DNA of 38,618 nt from Herbidospora sakaeratensis (lineage in GTDB: Bacteria; Actinomycetota; Actinomycetes; Streptosporangiales; Streptosporangiaceae), in contig NZ_BBXC01000012.1 in the NCBI RefSeq assembly GCF_001570525.1, positions 1-38,618 on the forward strand. Direction: 5' to 3'. Positions within the stretch are counted from its first letter, which is position 1; each line of letters begins with the position of its first letter. Positions 16,229 to 24,722 of the stretch are shown one piece after another. Both the position numbers and the translations under genes were made by a program. The notes under the pieces were generated by a model. That model was not told where the DNA came from. It ran no database searches and was given only the letters and a program-made list of their open reading frames with translations.

Positions 16229-17138
16229 CACGCTCACCGAGCAGAAGCCAGAATCGGTCAAGCAGCCGAAGCAGAAGAAGCCGGCGAGCCTGTGGTCGGA
16301 CGCGTGGTATGACCTGCGGCGCAACAAGGTCTTCATCATCGCCGCCGTCATGATCGCCGTCTTCGTGGTCATGTCGATCATTCCGGCTCTGTTCTCGTCG
16401 GTCAACGCATTTGATCCGAGCACGTGCGACCTGACCAAGGCGCGGCAGGGCGTGAGCGGGGCCCACTGGTTCGGCACCGACAACCAGGGGTGCGACACCT
16501 ACTCCCGGGTCATCTACGGCGCCCGGATCTCGATCATGGTGGGCGTGTTCTCCACGCTGGTGACCACGCTCATCGGCGGCCTGCTGGGCCTGCTGGCCGG
16601 GTTCTACGGCCGGTGGACCGACACGATCCTGTCGCGCGTCGCGGAGATCTTCTTCGCGATCCCCTCGACCCTGGGCGCGCTGCTGATCCTGGCCCTGGTG
16701 GGCCGCGACAACGCGGGCATCTGGACCGTGGTGCTGGCCCTGTCGGTGCTCGCCTGGCCGATGGTGCTGCGCATCATGCGGGCGGCGGTCATGTCGGCCA
16801 AGAGCCAGGACTACGTCCTGGCGGCGCGGGCGCTGGGCGCCGGTCCCGGCCGGCTCATGGGGCGGCACATCCTGCCGAACGCCCTGGCTCCCGTCATCGT
16901 CGTGGCCACCATGAACATGGGCGTCTTCATCGCCGCCGAGGCGGCCCTGTCGTTCCTCGGCGTCGGCATCCAGTCGCCCGACATCTCGTGGGGTCTGATG
17001 ATCGCCGACGCGCGCAACCGGTTCCTCCAGGCCGAGGAGGCGCTGTTGTTCCCGGCCCTGTTCCTGAGCCTCACGGTGCTGGCGTTCGTCATGCTCGGCG
17101 ACGCCGTCCGCGACGCTCTCGACCCGAAGCTTCGATAG
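16221..17138 (+). CDS. Peptide ABC transporter permease, OppC/DppC type
   Basis: A 305-residue permease that pairs with the OppB-type protein. It has a charged cytoplasmic N-terminus (residues 1-30), a first membrane helix (VFIIAAVMIAVFVVMSII), the OppC signature HWFGTDNQGCDTYSRVIYGAR, and the EAA loop SQDYVLAARALGAGPGRLMGRH. It ends LGDAVRDALDPKLR, as is standard. The ATGAGTGA overlap with the preceding gene implies coupled translation. Confidence 0.96.
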   Translation: MSDTLTEQKPESVKQPKQKKPASLWSDAWYDLRRNKVFIIAAVMIAVFVVMSIIPALFSSVNAFDPSTCDLTKARQGVSGAHWFGTDNQGCDTYSRVIYGARISIMVGVFSTLVTTLIGGLLGLLAGFYGRWTDTILSRVAEIFFAIPSTLGALLILALVGRDNAGIWTVVLALSVLAWPMVLRIMRAAVMSAKSQDYVLAARALGAGPGRLMGRHILPNALAPVIVVATMNMGVFIAAEAALSFLGVGIQSPDISWGLMIADARNRFLQAEEALLFPALFLSLTVLAFVMLGDAVRDALDPKLR

Positions 17139-17150
17139 GAGGGGGCGTAC

Positions 17151-18197
17151 ATGAAGAACCCGTCCGTCGACACGCACCTGCTTCCGGCCGACAGCGGCAC
17201 GATCGGCACCGAGCCGCTGCTCGCGGTCGACAACCTGCACGTGGAGTTCACCACGCGGCAGGGCGTGGCCCGCGCGGTCAACGGCGTGTCCTACGCGCTC
17301 AACGCCGGGGAGACCCTCGCGGTGCTGGGCGAGTCGGGCTCCGGCAAGTCGGTGACGGCCCAGGCCATCATGGGCATCCTCGACATGCCGCCGGCGCGCA
17401 TCCCCAAGGGGCAGATCCGCTTCCGGGGGACCGACCTCCTCCAGTTGTCGGAGGCCCAGCGCAGCCAGATCCGCGGCCAGCAGATCGCGATGATCTTCCA
17501 GGACGCCCTCTCGGCGCTCAACCCCGTCTTCACCGTGGGCTGGCAGATCGCCGAGATGTTCCGCGTCCACAAGGGCATGTCGAAGAAGGCGGCCTACGCC
17601 AAGGCCGTCGAGCTGATGGACCGGGTCCGCATCCCGGCCGCCAAGCAGCGCGTCAACGACTACCCGCACCAGTTCTCCGGCGGCATGCGCCAGCGCATCA
17701 TGATCGCGATGTCGATCGCGCTGGACCCCGAGGTGCTCATCGCCGACGAGCCCACGACCGCTCTGGACGTCACCGTGCAGGCCCAGATCATGGAGCTGCT
17801 GGCCGAACTCCAGCGCGAGAGCAACATGGGCCTGATCCTGATCACCCACGACCTCGGCGTGGTCGCCGACGTCGCGGACAAGATCGCGGTCATGTACGGC
17901 GGCCGCATCGTCGAGAACGCCCCGGTGCACGACATCTACGGCAACGCCGCGCACCCGTACACGAAGGGCCTGCTCGAGTCGATCCCCCGGGTCGACATGA
18001 AGGGCCAGGAGCTGTACGCCATCAAGGGCCTGCCGCCCAACCTGCTCGACATGCCGACGGGTTGTGCCTTCCACCCCCGCTGCCCGTTCCGCCAGGACGA
18101 CTGTGTGACCGACGTCCCGGCGCTGCACGAGATCAGCGGCACGCGCAGCAGCGCGTGCCACTACTGGAGGGAGGTCCTCGATGGCACCGCAGGGTGA
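17151..18197 (+). CDS. Peptide ABC transporter ATPase, OppD/DppD type
   Basis: A 348-residue ATPase. Walker A is GESGSGKS, the Q-loop region reads MIFQDALSALNP, the signature is FSGGMRQR and Walker B is VLIADEPTTALD. The C-terminal oligopeptide-transporter extension carries CAFHPRCPFRQDDC, whose cysteines match the iron-sulfur-binding pattern seen in some OppD/DppD proteins. The ATG has GGAGGGGG 8 bases ahead. It overlaps the next ATPase gene by 17 bases. Confidence 0.96.
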   Translation: MKNPSVDTHLLPADSGTIGTEPLLAVDNLHVEFTTRQGVARAVNGVSYALNAGETLAVLGESGSGKSVTAQAIMGILDMPPARIPKGQIRFRGTDLLQLSEAQRSQIRGQQIAMIFQDALSALNPVFTVGWQIAEMFRVHKGMSKKAAYAKAVELMDRVRIPAAKQRVNDYPHQFSGGMRQRIMIAMSIALDPEVLIADEPTTALDVTVQAQIMELLAELQRESNMGLILITHDLGVVADVADKIAVMYGGRIVENAPVHDIYGNAAHPYTKGLLESIPRVDMKGQELYAIKGLPPNLLDMPTGCAFHPRCPFRQDDCVTDVPALHEISGTRSSACHYWREVLDGTAG

Positions 18198-19197
18198 CCC
18201 CATCCTCGAGGTCCGCGACCTGGTCAAGCACTTCCCGCTGACGCAGGGGATCGTCATGAAGCGCCAGATCGGCGCGATCAAGGCGGTCGACGGCGTGAGC
18301 TTCGACCTGCGCCGGGGCGAGACCCTCGGCGTGGTCGGCGAGTCGGGGTGCGGCAAGTCGACGCTGGCCAAGCTGCTGATGGCGCTGGAGAAGCCGACCT
18401 CGGGGTCGGTCAAGGTCAACGGCGAGCTCGTCGACGTCCACAAGGGCAGCAACCTGAAGCGGTTCCGGCGCAACATCCAGATGGTGATGCAGGACCCGTA
18501 CACGTCGCTGAACCCGCGTATGACGGTCGGCGACATCATCGGCGAGCCCTACGAGATCCACACCGAGGTGGCGCCGAAGGGCGACCGCCGCAAGAAGGTG
18601 CAGGACCTGCTGGAGGTGGTCGGCCTCAACCCCGACCACATCAACCGCTACCCCCACCAGTTCTCCGGTGGTCAGCGGCAGCGCATCGGCATCGCCCGGG
18701 GGCTGGCGCTGCAGCCCGAGATCATCATCTGCGACGAGCCGGTCTCCGCGCTCGACGTGTCGATCCAGGCGCAGGTCATCAACCTGCTGGAGCGGCTGCA
18801 GACGGAGTTCGGGCTGGCGTACATCTTCATCGCGCACGACCTGTCGGTGGTGCGGCACATCTCCGACCGCGTGGCGGTGATGTACCTCGGGAAGATCGTC
18901 GAGATCGGCAAGGACACCCAGATCTACGACAAGCCGAGCCACCCCTACACGCAGGCGCTGCTGTCGGCGGTGCCGGTGCCCAACCCGGAGGGCCGGGAGT
19001 CGCGGGAGCGCATCATCCTGCAGGGTGACCCGCCGTCGCCGGCCAACCCGCCGTCGGGCTGCCGGTTCCGGACCCGGTGCTGGAAGGCGCAGGAGATCTG
19101 CGCCGTCGAGGAGCCGCTGCTCCAGATCCGTCCCGGTACGGACCACGAGAGCGCCTGCCACTTCGCCGAGGCCCACGACGTGGTGCACGCCTCGTAG
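18181..19197 (+). CDS. Peptide ABC transporter ATPase, OppF/DppF type
   Basis: A 338-residue ATPase that forms the heterodimeric motor with the OppD-type protein. Walker A is GESGCGKST, the Q-loop is MVMQDPYTSLNP, the signature is FSGGQRQRIGIA and Walker B is IIICDEPVSALD. The C-terminal cysteines (CRFRTRCWKAQEIC, then ESACHF) repeat the pattern of its partner. The start lies inside the preceding gene behind a GGAGGGAGG site. It is the last gene of the operon; a strong terminator follows within 21 bases. Confidence 0.96.
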   Translation: MAPQGDPILEVRDLVKHFPLTQGIVMKRQIGAIKAVDGVSFDLRRGETLGVVGESGCGKSTLAKLLMALEKPTSGSVKVNGELVDVHKGSNLKRFRRNIQMVMQDPYTSLNPRMTVGDIIGEPYEIHTEVAPKGDRRKKVQDLLEVVGLNPDHINRYPHQFSGGQRQRIGIARGLALQPEIIICDEPVSALDVSIQAQVINLLERLQTEFGLAYIFIAHDLSVVRHISDRVAVMYLGKIVEIGKDTQIYDKPSHPYTQALLSAVPVPNPEGRESRERIILQGDPPSPANPPSGCRFRTRCWKAQEICAVEEPLLQIRPGTDHESACHFAEAHDVVHAS

Positions 19198-19217
19198 CTA
19201 TCGCTCTGAGTAACGGG

Positions 19218-19250
19218 AAAGGCCCCCGCTGGATCCAGGCGGGGGCCTTT
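19218..19250. terminator. Terminator of the peptide-importer operon
   Basis: AAAGGCCCCCGC (19218-19229) pairs with GCGGGGGCCTTT (19239-19250), giving a 12-bp stem followed by T. The A-run on the left arm gives a U-run in the other direction, so it can also end the convergent secreted-protein gene at 19271. Confidence 0.93.
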
Positions 19251-19270
19251 TCGCAAGTGGTGCGCGAGAA

Positions 19271-19597
19271 CTAGCGGACCGACACGGCGCTGACGGGCAG
19301 CAGGCCGGTGACGGTGCCGACGCCCGGGACGCCCGGGACCGAGGGCAGCTGCGGCAGCGGGAGGCCGGCGGTGGCGCCGCCGACGACCTGGCCGACGAGG
19401 CCGGGCAGGCTCTTGACCAGGCCACAGACCGGCGAGAGCAGGGTGGCCAGCACGGGGAGGCCGGTGAGGTGCTCGGGCGACGACACGCACTGCGTGTTCA
19501 GCAGGTTGGTGACGGGCGTGTCGGCGTGCGCCATGCTGGCGGGGGCGACGACGACGAGACCAGCGGCGGCCGAGGTGACGACGATGCGGCGGATCAT
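19271..19597 (-). CDS. Small secreted protein with one cysteine pair
   Basis: A 108-residue exported protein with signal peptide MIRRIVVTSAAAGLVVVAPASMAHA, cleavage likely before DTP. The mature part has two cysteines (TQCVSSPEHL and LSPVCGLV) and a Gly/Pro/Val/Leu-rich tail (GLPLPQLPSVPGVPGVG). The cysteine spacing and hydrophobicity loosely recall chaplin-like surface proteins, but the chaplin motif is not evident. The ATG at 19597 has GGGAGA 8 bases ahead. The family is not recognised. Confidence 0.82.
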   Translation of the reverse strand: MIRRIVVTSAAAGLVVVAPASMAHADTPVTNLLNTQCVSSPEHLTGLPVLATLLSPVCGLVKSLPGLVGQVVGGATAGLPLPQLPSVPGVPGVGTVTGLLPVSAVSVR

Positions 19598-19735
19598 ATG
19601 TGTTTCTCCCTGAGGTATGTCCGGGCGGCTGAGCACGCGGATGACTACTCTGTGTAGTCGTAGACATGTCTACCCGGTCTTTCGTAAGGGGAGGACCCCC
19701 CATCCGGTCAGGGAGCGGCAAGGAAGCCGCAATGG

Positions 19736-20869
19736 TCAGGCGCGAAGCGCCAGCCTCGCCACCAACGCGGCGACAAGGAGCAACAGGGCAGACCAGATCA
19801 ACGGCCCTGAACCGGTAGATTCCGACGGCCCCGCGACGTTCGCCTGCCGGGCGCGTGCCGCCATCGCCGCCCGCCGGGGCGCGCCGGCCACCAGCAGCGC
19901 CCGCCGCGCGTTGGCCACCCGGTGCCCGAAGGCGTCGTCGCGCCGCCCCGCGTTGTGCCAGACCGCGCCCTGCAGGATCGCCCGGCGGACGTCGGTCACG
20001 CCCAGCCCGGGATGCCGGGCCTTCACCAGGGCGGCGATGCCCGCCACGAACGCGGCGGCCGAACTGGTGCCGTCGCCCACCACGTAGGAGCCGCGCGCGT
20101 CGGCGCTGACGATGCCGGTGCCGGGGGCGGTCACCGAGACGTAGGTGCGCCGGTTGGAGAACGGCGCCGGGGCGAGCCGCTGGTCGACCGCGCCGACCGC
20201 GATCACCCCCGGATAGGCGGCCGGATAGGTGGGCCGGTTGGCGCCCGCGCCGTCGTTGCCGGCCGCCGCCACCAGGACCACGCCCTTCGACAGGGCGTAG
20301 CGGACCGCCGCCGCCTCGTCGGGGCTGCCCTCGTAGCTGCCGCCGGCGCCGCCGAGCGACATGCTGACGACGTCGGCCCCGTGGTCGACGGCCCACCGGA
20401 TGCCCCGGGCGACCGCGCCGCGCACCCGCTGCGCCACGTGGGGATCGGTGCGGGCCGGGTCGTGGGTCTCCAGGGTCACCCGGATCGAGAGCACCGTCGC
20501 GCGGGGGGCCACCCCCACCACCCCGAGGTCGCGGCCGGGGCCGTGGCCGCGCCCGGCGATCAGGCTCGCCATCGACGTGCCGTGGTGGCCGACGTGGGTG
20601 GTCCCGGCCCCCGTCAGGTCGGGACCCTCGACGACCGCGCCGGCCAGATCGGGGTGGCGGGCGTCGACGCCGGTGTCGAGGACGGCCACCGTGACGCCCT
20701 CGCCCCGGCTCAGCTCCCATGCGGCCGGTACGCCCATGACCTCCAACGGCCACTGCCGCTCCCGGGCCGCCGCCCCCGGATCGTCGGCCACCGCGGGCGG
20801 CGCGACGACGAGTCCGGAGAGCAGGCAGACCACGGCAAGCAGCGGGAACGGCTTGGCCAGGAAGGTCAC
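19736..20869 (-). CDS. Membrane-anchored subtilase, mycosin-like (S8)
   Basis: A 377-residue secreted serine protease. An N-terminal signal peptide (cleavage after about PAVA) is followed by the catalytic domain with the triad Asp65 (VAVLDTG), His96 (GHHGTS) and Ser269 (DGTSSAAA), plus oxyanion Asn205 (AAAGND). A single C-terminal membrane helix (SALLLLVAALVARLAL) ends in a short basic tail, so the protease faces outward. This architecture is that of mycosins, which serve type VII secretion, but no ESX genes lie nearby. The start is GTG at 20869. Stand-alone members of this group are common in actinomycetes. Confidence 0.93.
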   Translation of the reverse strand: MTFLAKPFPLLAVVCLLSGLVVAPPAVADDPGAAARERQWPLEVMGVPAAWELSRGEGVTVAVLDTGVDARHPDLAGAVVEGPDLTGAGTTHVGHHGTSMASLIAGRGHGPGRDLGVVGVAPRATVLSIRVTLETHDPARTDPHVAQRVRGAVARGIRWAVDHGADVVSMSLGGAGGSYEGSPDEAAAVRYALSKGVVLVAAAGNDGAGANRPTYPAAYPGVIAVGAVDQRLAPAPFSNRRTYVSVTAPGTGIVSADARGSYVVGDGTSSAAAFVAGIAALVKARHPGLGVTDVRRAILQGAVWHNAGRRDDAFGHRVANARRALLVAGAPRRAAMAARARQANVAGPSESTGSGPLIWSALLLLVAALVARLALRA

Positions 20870-20936
20870 GGCGGCCTATTCTGGCACGCTCACGCCGCCG
20901 AATCTGACCTTTCCGTGAACATTCAAATACAGTGCG

Positions 20937-21761
20937 TTATGTCCGGGCGGGCGAGAGACGTACATGGGCGCCCGGCGGCAAGCCCAGCCGCTGGGCGGCG
21001 TCACCGGCGTTGACGGCCACGGCCACCAGGCCGGCCGAGTCGGTGAAGGCCACCAGGTCGCCGGGCGGGACCGCGGCGAACGTGTCGCGGTAGGGCACGG
21101 CCAGCTGCCGGCGGCCGAGCCAGACGGCCAGGGTGTCGCCGTCGCGCACACCGAGGAAACCCAGGTCGGCGGCGGTGATGGAGAGCTGGACGTTGCCGTG
21201 GCGGTCGACCGAGAGCACCTCGCCCTCGCACGCGCCGTCGCGCAGCCGGGAGGTCGGCTCGGGCAGCGTCACCAGCTCGCGCGGCGGGATCGGGGTGCCG
21301 AGCCCGGCCACCTCGCGGCCCGCCACCACGTGGGCGGCCACCGGGCAGAAGATGTCACGCCCGTGGAAGGTCCGGGACACCGGCTTGAGCCAGACGTCCT
21401 CGTTGGTCAGCTCGTAGGCCCCGGTCGCGCCGCCGACGGCGTGCACCGCCCACGAGAGCACCCCGTTGTCGGGCCCCACGAACACCCGCCCGCCCGCCTC
21501 GATCGCGACCGCCCGGCGGGTGCTCGACCCCACCGACGGGTCGACCACCGCGATGTGCACTCCACGGGGCAGGTAGGGGATCGTCTGGGCGAGGATCGCG
21601 GCCCCGCGCCGGACGTCGCCCGCAGGGACGAGATGGCCGACGTCGATGATCCGGGCCTCGGGGGCGATGCCGGCGATAACGCCGTGACACGCGGCCACGA
21701 ACCCGTCTTCGAGACCGTAGTCGGTCAGGAGAGTGATAACAGGCGTCACACCTGGTGACAT
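20937..21761 (-). CDS. S-adenosylmethionine hydrolase (DUF62 family)
   Basis: A 274-residue protein of the SAM hydroxide adenosyltransferase family, related to fluorinase and chlorinase. These enzymes use water to split SAM into adenosine and methionine. Family motifs: ITLLTDYG with Asp14, GPDNGVL, TFHGRDIFCP and DRHGNVQLS. Length fits the hydrolase group; the extra loop of the halogenating enzymes is not obvious. The ATG at 21761 has GGGGAGG 7 bases ahead. The physiological role may be control of SAM levels. It is divergent from the DUF3263 gene. Confidence 0.9.
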   Translation of the reverse strand: MSPGVTPVITLLTDYGLEDGFVAACHGVIAGIAPEARIIDVGHLVPAGDVRRGAAILAQTIPYLPRGVHIAVVDPSVGSSTRRAVAIEAGGRVFVGPDNGVLSWAVHAVGGATGAYELTNEDVWLKPVSRTFHGRDIFCPVAAHVVAGREVAGLGTPIPPRELVTLPEPTSRLRDGACEGEVLSVDRHGNVQLSITAADLGFLGVRDGDTLAVWLGRRQLAVPYRDTFAAVPPGDLVAFTDSAGLVAVAVNAGDAAQRLGLPPGAHVRLSPART

Positions 21762-21795
21762 TACGTCGCCTCCCCGGAAAATGGCGACAGTTAGC

Positions 21796-22044
21796 ATGGC
21801 CCGTGTGGACGGTCTCTCCCCTCAAGACAGGGACATCCTCGCGTTCGAGGCCGGCTGGTGGCGGCACCCGGGTGCGAAGGAACAGGCGATCAAGGACACC
21901 TTCGGCATGTCCACCACCCGCTACTACCAGGTGCTCGCCGCATTGATCGACCGCCCCGAGGCGCTCGCCGCCGACCCCGCGCTCGTCAACCGGCTGCGCG
22001 AGCGCCGCGACGCCCGCCGCCGGGGACGCGGCCGGTCAGGTTGA
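21796..22044 (+). CDS. DUF3263 protein
   Basis: An 82-residue protein of a small, highly conserved actinobacterial family (DILAFEAGWWRHPGAKEQAI, RYYQVLAALIDRPEALAADP). It looks like a compact helical, helix-turn-helix-like fold; function unknown, DNA binding possible. The start is not certain: ATG at 21796 matches the usual family length, and ATG at 21781 adds five residues. Neither has a good ribosome binding site, which suggests a leaderless mRNA. It precedes otsB. Confidence 0.88.
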   Translation: MARVDGLSPQDRDILAFEAGWWRHPGAKEQAIKDTFGMSTTRYYQVLAALIDRPEALAADPALVNRLRERRDARRRGRGRSG

Positions 22045-22105
22045 GTTCAGATCGCGTTAACCTGCGATTGACAGAGTGACCGTCGCACGACGAAAGGGGC
22101 GAAAC

Positions 22106-22936
22106 GTGGGGGACATGCCGGACGTCCGGACCGAAAGCGGCCGGGCCGGTCTTGAGGCGATGGTGAACGATCCGGGCGGCGCCGTCATCGGCCTCGACTT
22201 CGACGGCACCCTGTCCCCGATCGTCACCGACCCCGCCGCCGCCTGGATCCACCCCGCCGCGCCCGCGGCGCTGATCCGGCTGGCCGAGGTGGTGCGCCGC
22301 ATCGCGGTCGTCACCGGCCGCCCGCCCGGCACCGCCCTCGCCCTCGGCGACACCCCCGACGGCCCCGACCTCGTCGAGGTCCCGGGCCTGGTCATCCTGG
22401 GGCAGTACGGCATCGAGCGCTGGGAGGGCGGGGAGATCACCTCGCCGCCCCCGCCCGCCGGGCTGACGAAGATCCGCGCGGCGCTGCCCGGCCTGCTGGC
22501 GGGCCAGGAGGGCGTGACCATCGAGGACAAGGGGCGGGCGCTGGCCGTCCACACCCGTAGTTGTCCCGACCCCGACGCGGCGCTGGAGGCGCTGCGGCTG
22601 CCGCTCGTCGAGCTGGCCGCCGCCAACGGGCTGGTCGTCGAGCCCGGCCGCAAGGTGCTGGAGCTGCGCGGGCCCGGCGTCGACAAGGGCAAGGCGCTCA
22701 AGGAGCTCCTGATCGCCGAGCGGGCCCGCTCGGTCATGTTCGTCGGCGACGACCTGGGCGACCTGGCCGCCTTCGAGGCGGTCGCCTCGGTGAACATCCC
22801 CGGCGTGCGGGTCTGCTCCGGCTCGGCCGAGGTCACCGCGCTGGCCGAGCAGGCCGACGTCGTGGTCGACGGCCCCGACGGCGTCGTCGCGTTCCTCGAA
22901 CAGCTCCTCAAGTCGATTGCAAGCCGCGAGCAGTAG
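22106..22936 (+). CDS. otsB: Trehalose-6-phosphate phosphatase
   Basis: A 276-residue HAD-superfamily phosphatase that removes phosphate from trehalose 6-phosphate. Motif I is DFDGTLSPI with nucleophile Asp31 and acid/base Asp33; motif IV is FVGDDLGDLAAFEA, and DKGKALKELL carries the motif III lysine. The GTG at 22106 is preceded by GAAAGGGG. Its partner synthase (otsA) is 1.8 kb away on the opposite strand, separated by a secreted protein and an MFS permease. Trehalose is a compatible solute and spore reserve in actinomycetes. Confidence 0.93.
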   Translation: MGDMPDVRTESGRAGLEAMVNDPGGAVIGLDFDGTLSPIVTDPAAAWIHPAAPAALIRLAEVVRRIAVVTGRPPGTALALGDTPDGPDLVEVPGLVILGQYGIERWEGGEITSPPPPAGLTKIRAALPGLLAGQEGVTIEDKGRALAVHTRSCPDPDAALEALRLPLVELAAANGLVVEPGRKVLELRGPGVDKGKALKELLIAERARSVMFVGDDLGDLAAFEAVASVNIPGVRVCSGSAEVTALAEQADVVVDGPDGVVAFLEQLLKSIASREQ

Positions 22937-22946
22937 CGTCGGCGCC

Positions 22947-23543
22947 ATGATCTCCAGAACACTGGCGGCGGCCGCCGCCGGCCTGGCCCTGGCTGCGCTC
23001 GTCTCCTCCCCGGCCGCCGCCGCTCCCGGCGTCAAGCAGGTCCACCTGCGCAACGGCCTGACCATCAAGATCCCGTCGACCTGGAAGGTCTACAAGGTCG
23101 CCAAGGACTACACGCGCGTGGTCACCGGCGCGTGCGCCACCGCCGGGACCCGCAACTTCGGCTACCGCGACTCCGGCTGCCGCAGCTTCTGGGTGTTCGG
23201 CCCGGCCGCGATCAGGGTCGGGCACGAGACCTTCAACCCCTACGACCCGAGCCGCCCCTACAGCCCCGCGACCGACGTCGGCCCCTGCGTCTACGACAAG
23301 AAGTTGTGGATGAGCTCGTTCCGCACCAAGCCCGTGGTCAAGGGCTACAAGCTCGTCGGCGCCGGCCACAACGCCCACTACCGCGAGTGGAAGGGCAACT
23401 GCGTCTACGGCCCGCCCAACTACGACTACGCGGGCAGCTTCACCCAGCGCGAGTGGTACCTGCCGAAGTCGAAGATCCTGGTCGTCGACCAGTGGAAGAC
23501 CCCCGGCCTGGCGACCATCCTCAGAACTGCGACCTGGAACTGA
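22947..23543 (+). CDS. Secreted protein of unknown function, four cysteines
   Basis: A 198-residue exported protein. The signal peptide (MISRTLAAAAAGLALAALVSS, cleavage after about PAAAA) is followed by a tyrosine- and tryptophan-rich globular domain with four cysteines (GACATAG, SGCRSFW, GPCVYDK, GNCVYGP), probably two disulfides. The opening LTIKIPSTWKVYKVAKDY looks like a small beta-rich domain. I do not recognise the family. It begins 10 bases after otsB, so they may share a transcript. Its last 23 bases overlap the end of the convergent MFS gene. Confidence 0.85.
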   Translation: MISRTLAAAAAGLALAALVSSPAAAAPGVKQVHLRNGLTIKIPSTWKVYKVAKDYTRVVTGACATAGTRNFGYRDSGCRSFWVFGPAAIRVGHETFNPYDPSRPYSPATDVGPCVYDKKLWMSSFRTKPVVKGYKLVGAGHNAHYREWKGNCVYGPPNYDYAGSFTQREWYLPKSKILVVDQWKTPGLATILRTATWN

Positions 23544-24681
23544 GCAGGCCGCCGGCCGCGAGGCCGAGCAGCGCGGGGGCCAGCAGGAACGCCGCGTGGG
23601 TGCCGAAGGCGTCGCCGAGCGCGCCGAGCACGAACGGCCCGGTGCCCGAGCCGACCCCCGCCCACACCGACGCGATCCCGCTGGCCTGGTCGGGCCGCCC
23701 GCCCGAGGTCTCGATCATCCGGGCCAGGCCCAGCGGGAACAGCATGCCGATCCCGGCCCCGCTGATCGCCAGGCCCGCGTAGCCGACCGCCACGGAGGTG
23801 GTCGACCAGAAGACCGCCCAGCCGGCCACCGTGACGGCCATGGTGCCGAGGAACACCTGCCAGACCGGGTAGCGCAGGGTGAGCGCGGCGCCGGCGAAGC
23901 GTCCGGCGGCGATGCCGCAGAGCATGGCGGTCAGGCCGGTGGCCGCCTCGGCCAGGGTCAGGCCGGTGCGCTGGGAGAACAACTCGGCGGCGAACAGGTT
24001 GAAGGTGAACTCGGTGGCCACGCAGCACAGCAGCACCGCGCCGGCGAAGTGGAACCGCCAGCTGAACGGCTGCTTCGTCCGCTGGGCCGCGTGCTCGGCC
24101 GGGACCTCGGGGAACCAGACCCGGCCCATCGCGAACGCGAGCACGGCGGTGAGCGCGACCGGGATGAACATGGCCGCCCGCCAGCCCAGCACCGACTCGG
24201 CCAGCAGGCTGAACGCGTAGGTGGCCGGGATGCCGGCGAGCACGCCGACCGCGTTGGCCTCGCTGATCGACGCCGGTCCGGCCGGGCCGTGGTGGTCGCT
24301 GAGGGCGGCCATGGAGACGTACAGGGCGATGGCGGCGAAGCCGCCCGCGATCGTGTAGCCGGCCAGCGTGAACGGGAGCGTCGGGCCGAGACCCACCAGC
24401 AGCATGCCCGCGTTCATGCCGCCGATGCCGATCCAGACGGCGACGCGGCGGCCGTGGCGGCGGGTCAGCCAGGGGAGCGACAGGCCGGTCAGGATGCTGC
24501 CGACGGCCATGCCGGTGCCGTGGAGCCCGGCGACCGCCTGGGTCACTTCAAGCTCGGCGCGCAGCGTGGGGAGCGCCGACGACAGGCCGTAGAGGTAGGT
24601 GGCGAAGGTCGCCAGCATCAGGTAGACGAACCAGGTGGGCCGGTCCCTCGTGAACGTGATCGCAGGCGTGGACACCGGCAT
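23521..24681 (-). CDS. MFS transporter
   Basis: A 386-residue major facilitator permease with about twelve transmembrane helices. The cytoplasmic loop between helices 2 and 3 reads TRRHGRRVAVWIG, the usual MFS motif region. A longer central loop (PEVPAEHAAQRTKQPFSW) separates the two halves. The substrate is not apparent. The start is ATG at 24681. It lies 41 bases after otsA on the same strand, so cotranscription is possible, but an AT-rich promoter-like segment lies between them. Its 3' end overlaps the convergent secreted-protein gene by 23 bases. Confidence 0.9.
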   Translation of the reverse strand: MPVSTPAITFTRDRPTWFVYLMLATFATYLYGLSSALPTLRAELEVTQAVAGLHGTGMAVGSILTGLSLPWLTRRHGRRVAVWIGIGGMNAGMLLVGLGPTLPFTLAGYTIAGGFAAIALYVSMAALSDHHGPAGPASISEANAVGVLAGIPATYAFSLLAESVLGWRAAMFIPVALTAVLAFAMGRVWFPEVPAEHAAQRTKQPFSWRFHFAGAVLLCCVATEFTFNLFAAELFSQRTGLTLAEAATGLTAMLCGIAAGRFAGAALTLRYPVWQVFLGTMAVTVAGWAVFWSTTSVAVGYAGLAISGAGIGMLFPLGLARMIETSGGRPDQASGIASVWAGVGSGTGPFVLGALGDAFGTHAAFLLAPALLGLAAGGLLSSRSQF

Positions 24682-24688
24682 TTCCCCC

Positions 24689-24720
24689 GATATAGATCTT
24701 TATATGGGGAAACCGTACAA
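24689..24720 (-). promoter_or_regulatory. AT-rich promoter-like segment before the MFS gene
   Basis: In a GC-rich setting, 24689-24705 is almost entirely A/T (GATATAGATCTTTATAT). On the gene strand TTGTAC (24715-24720) and TCTATA (24691-24696) are spaced 18 bases, a plausible -35/-10 pair. Transcription would begin almost at the ATG, giving a very short leader or none. Confidence 0.4.
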
Positions 24721-24722
24721 CG

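Noticed and set aside
19736..20869. A type VII secretion locus around the mycosin-like protease
   Set aside because: No EccB, EccC, EccD or WXG100 gene lies nearby; only the protease is present.
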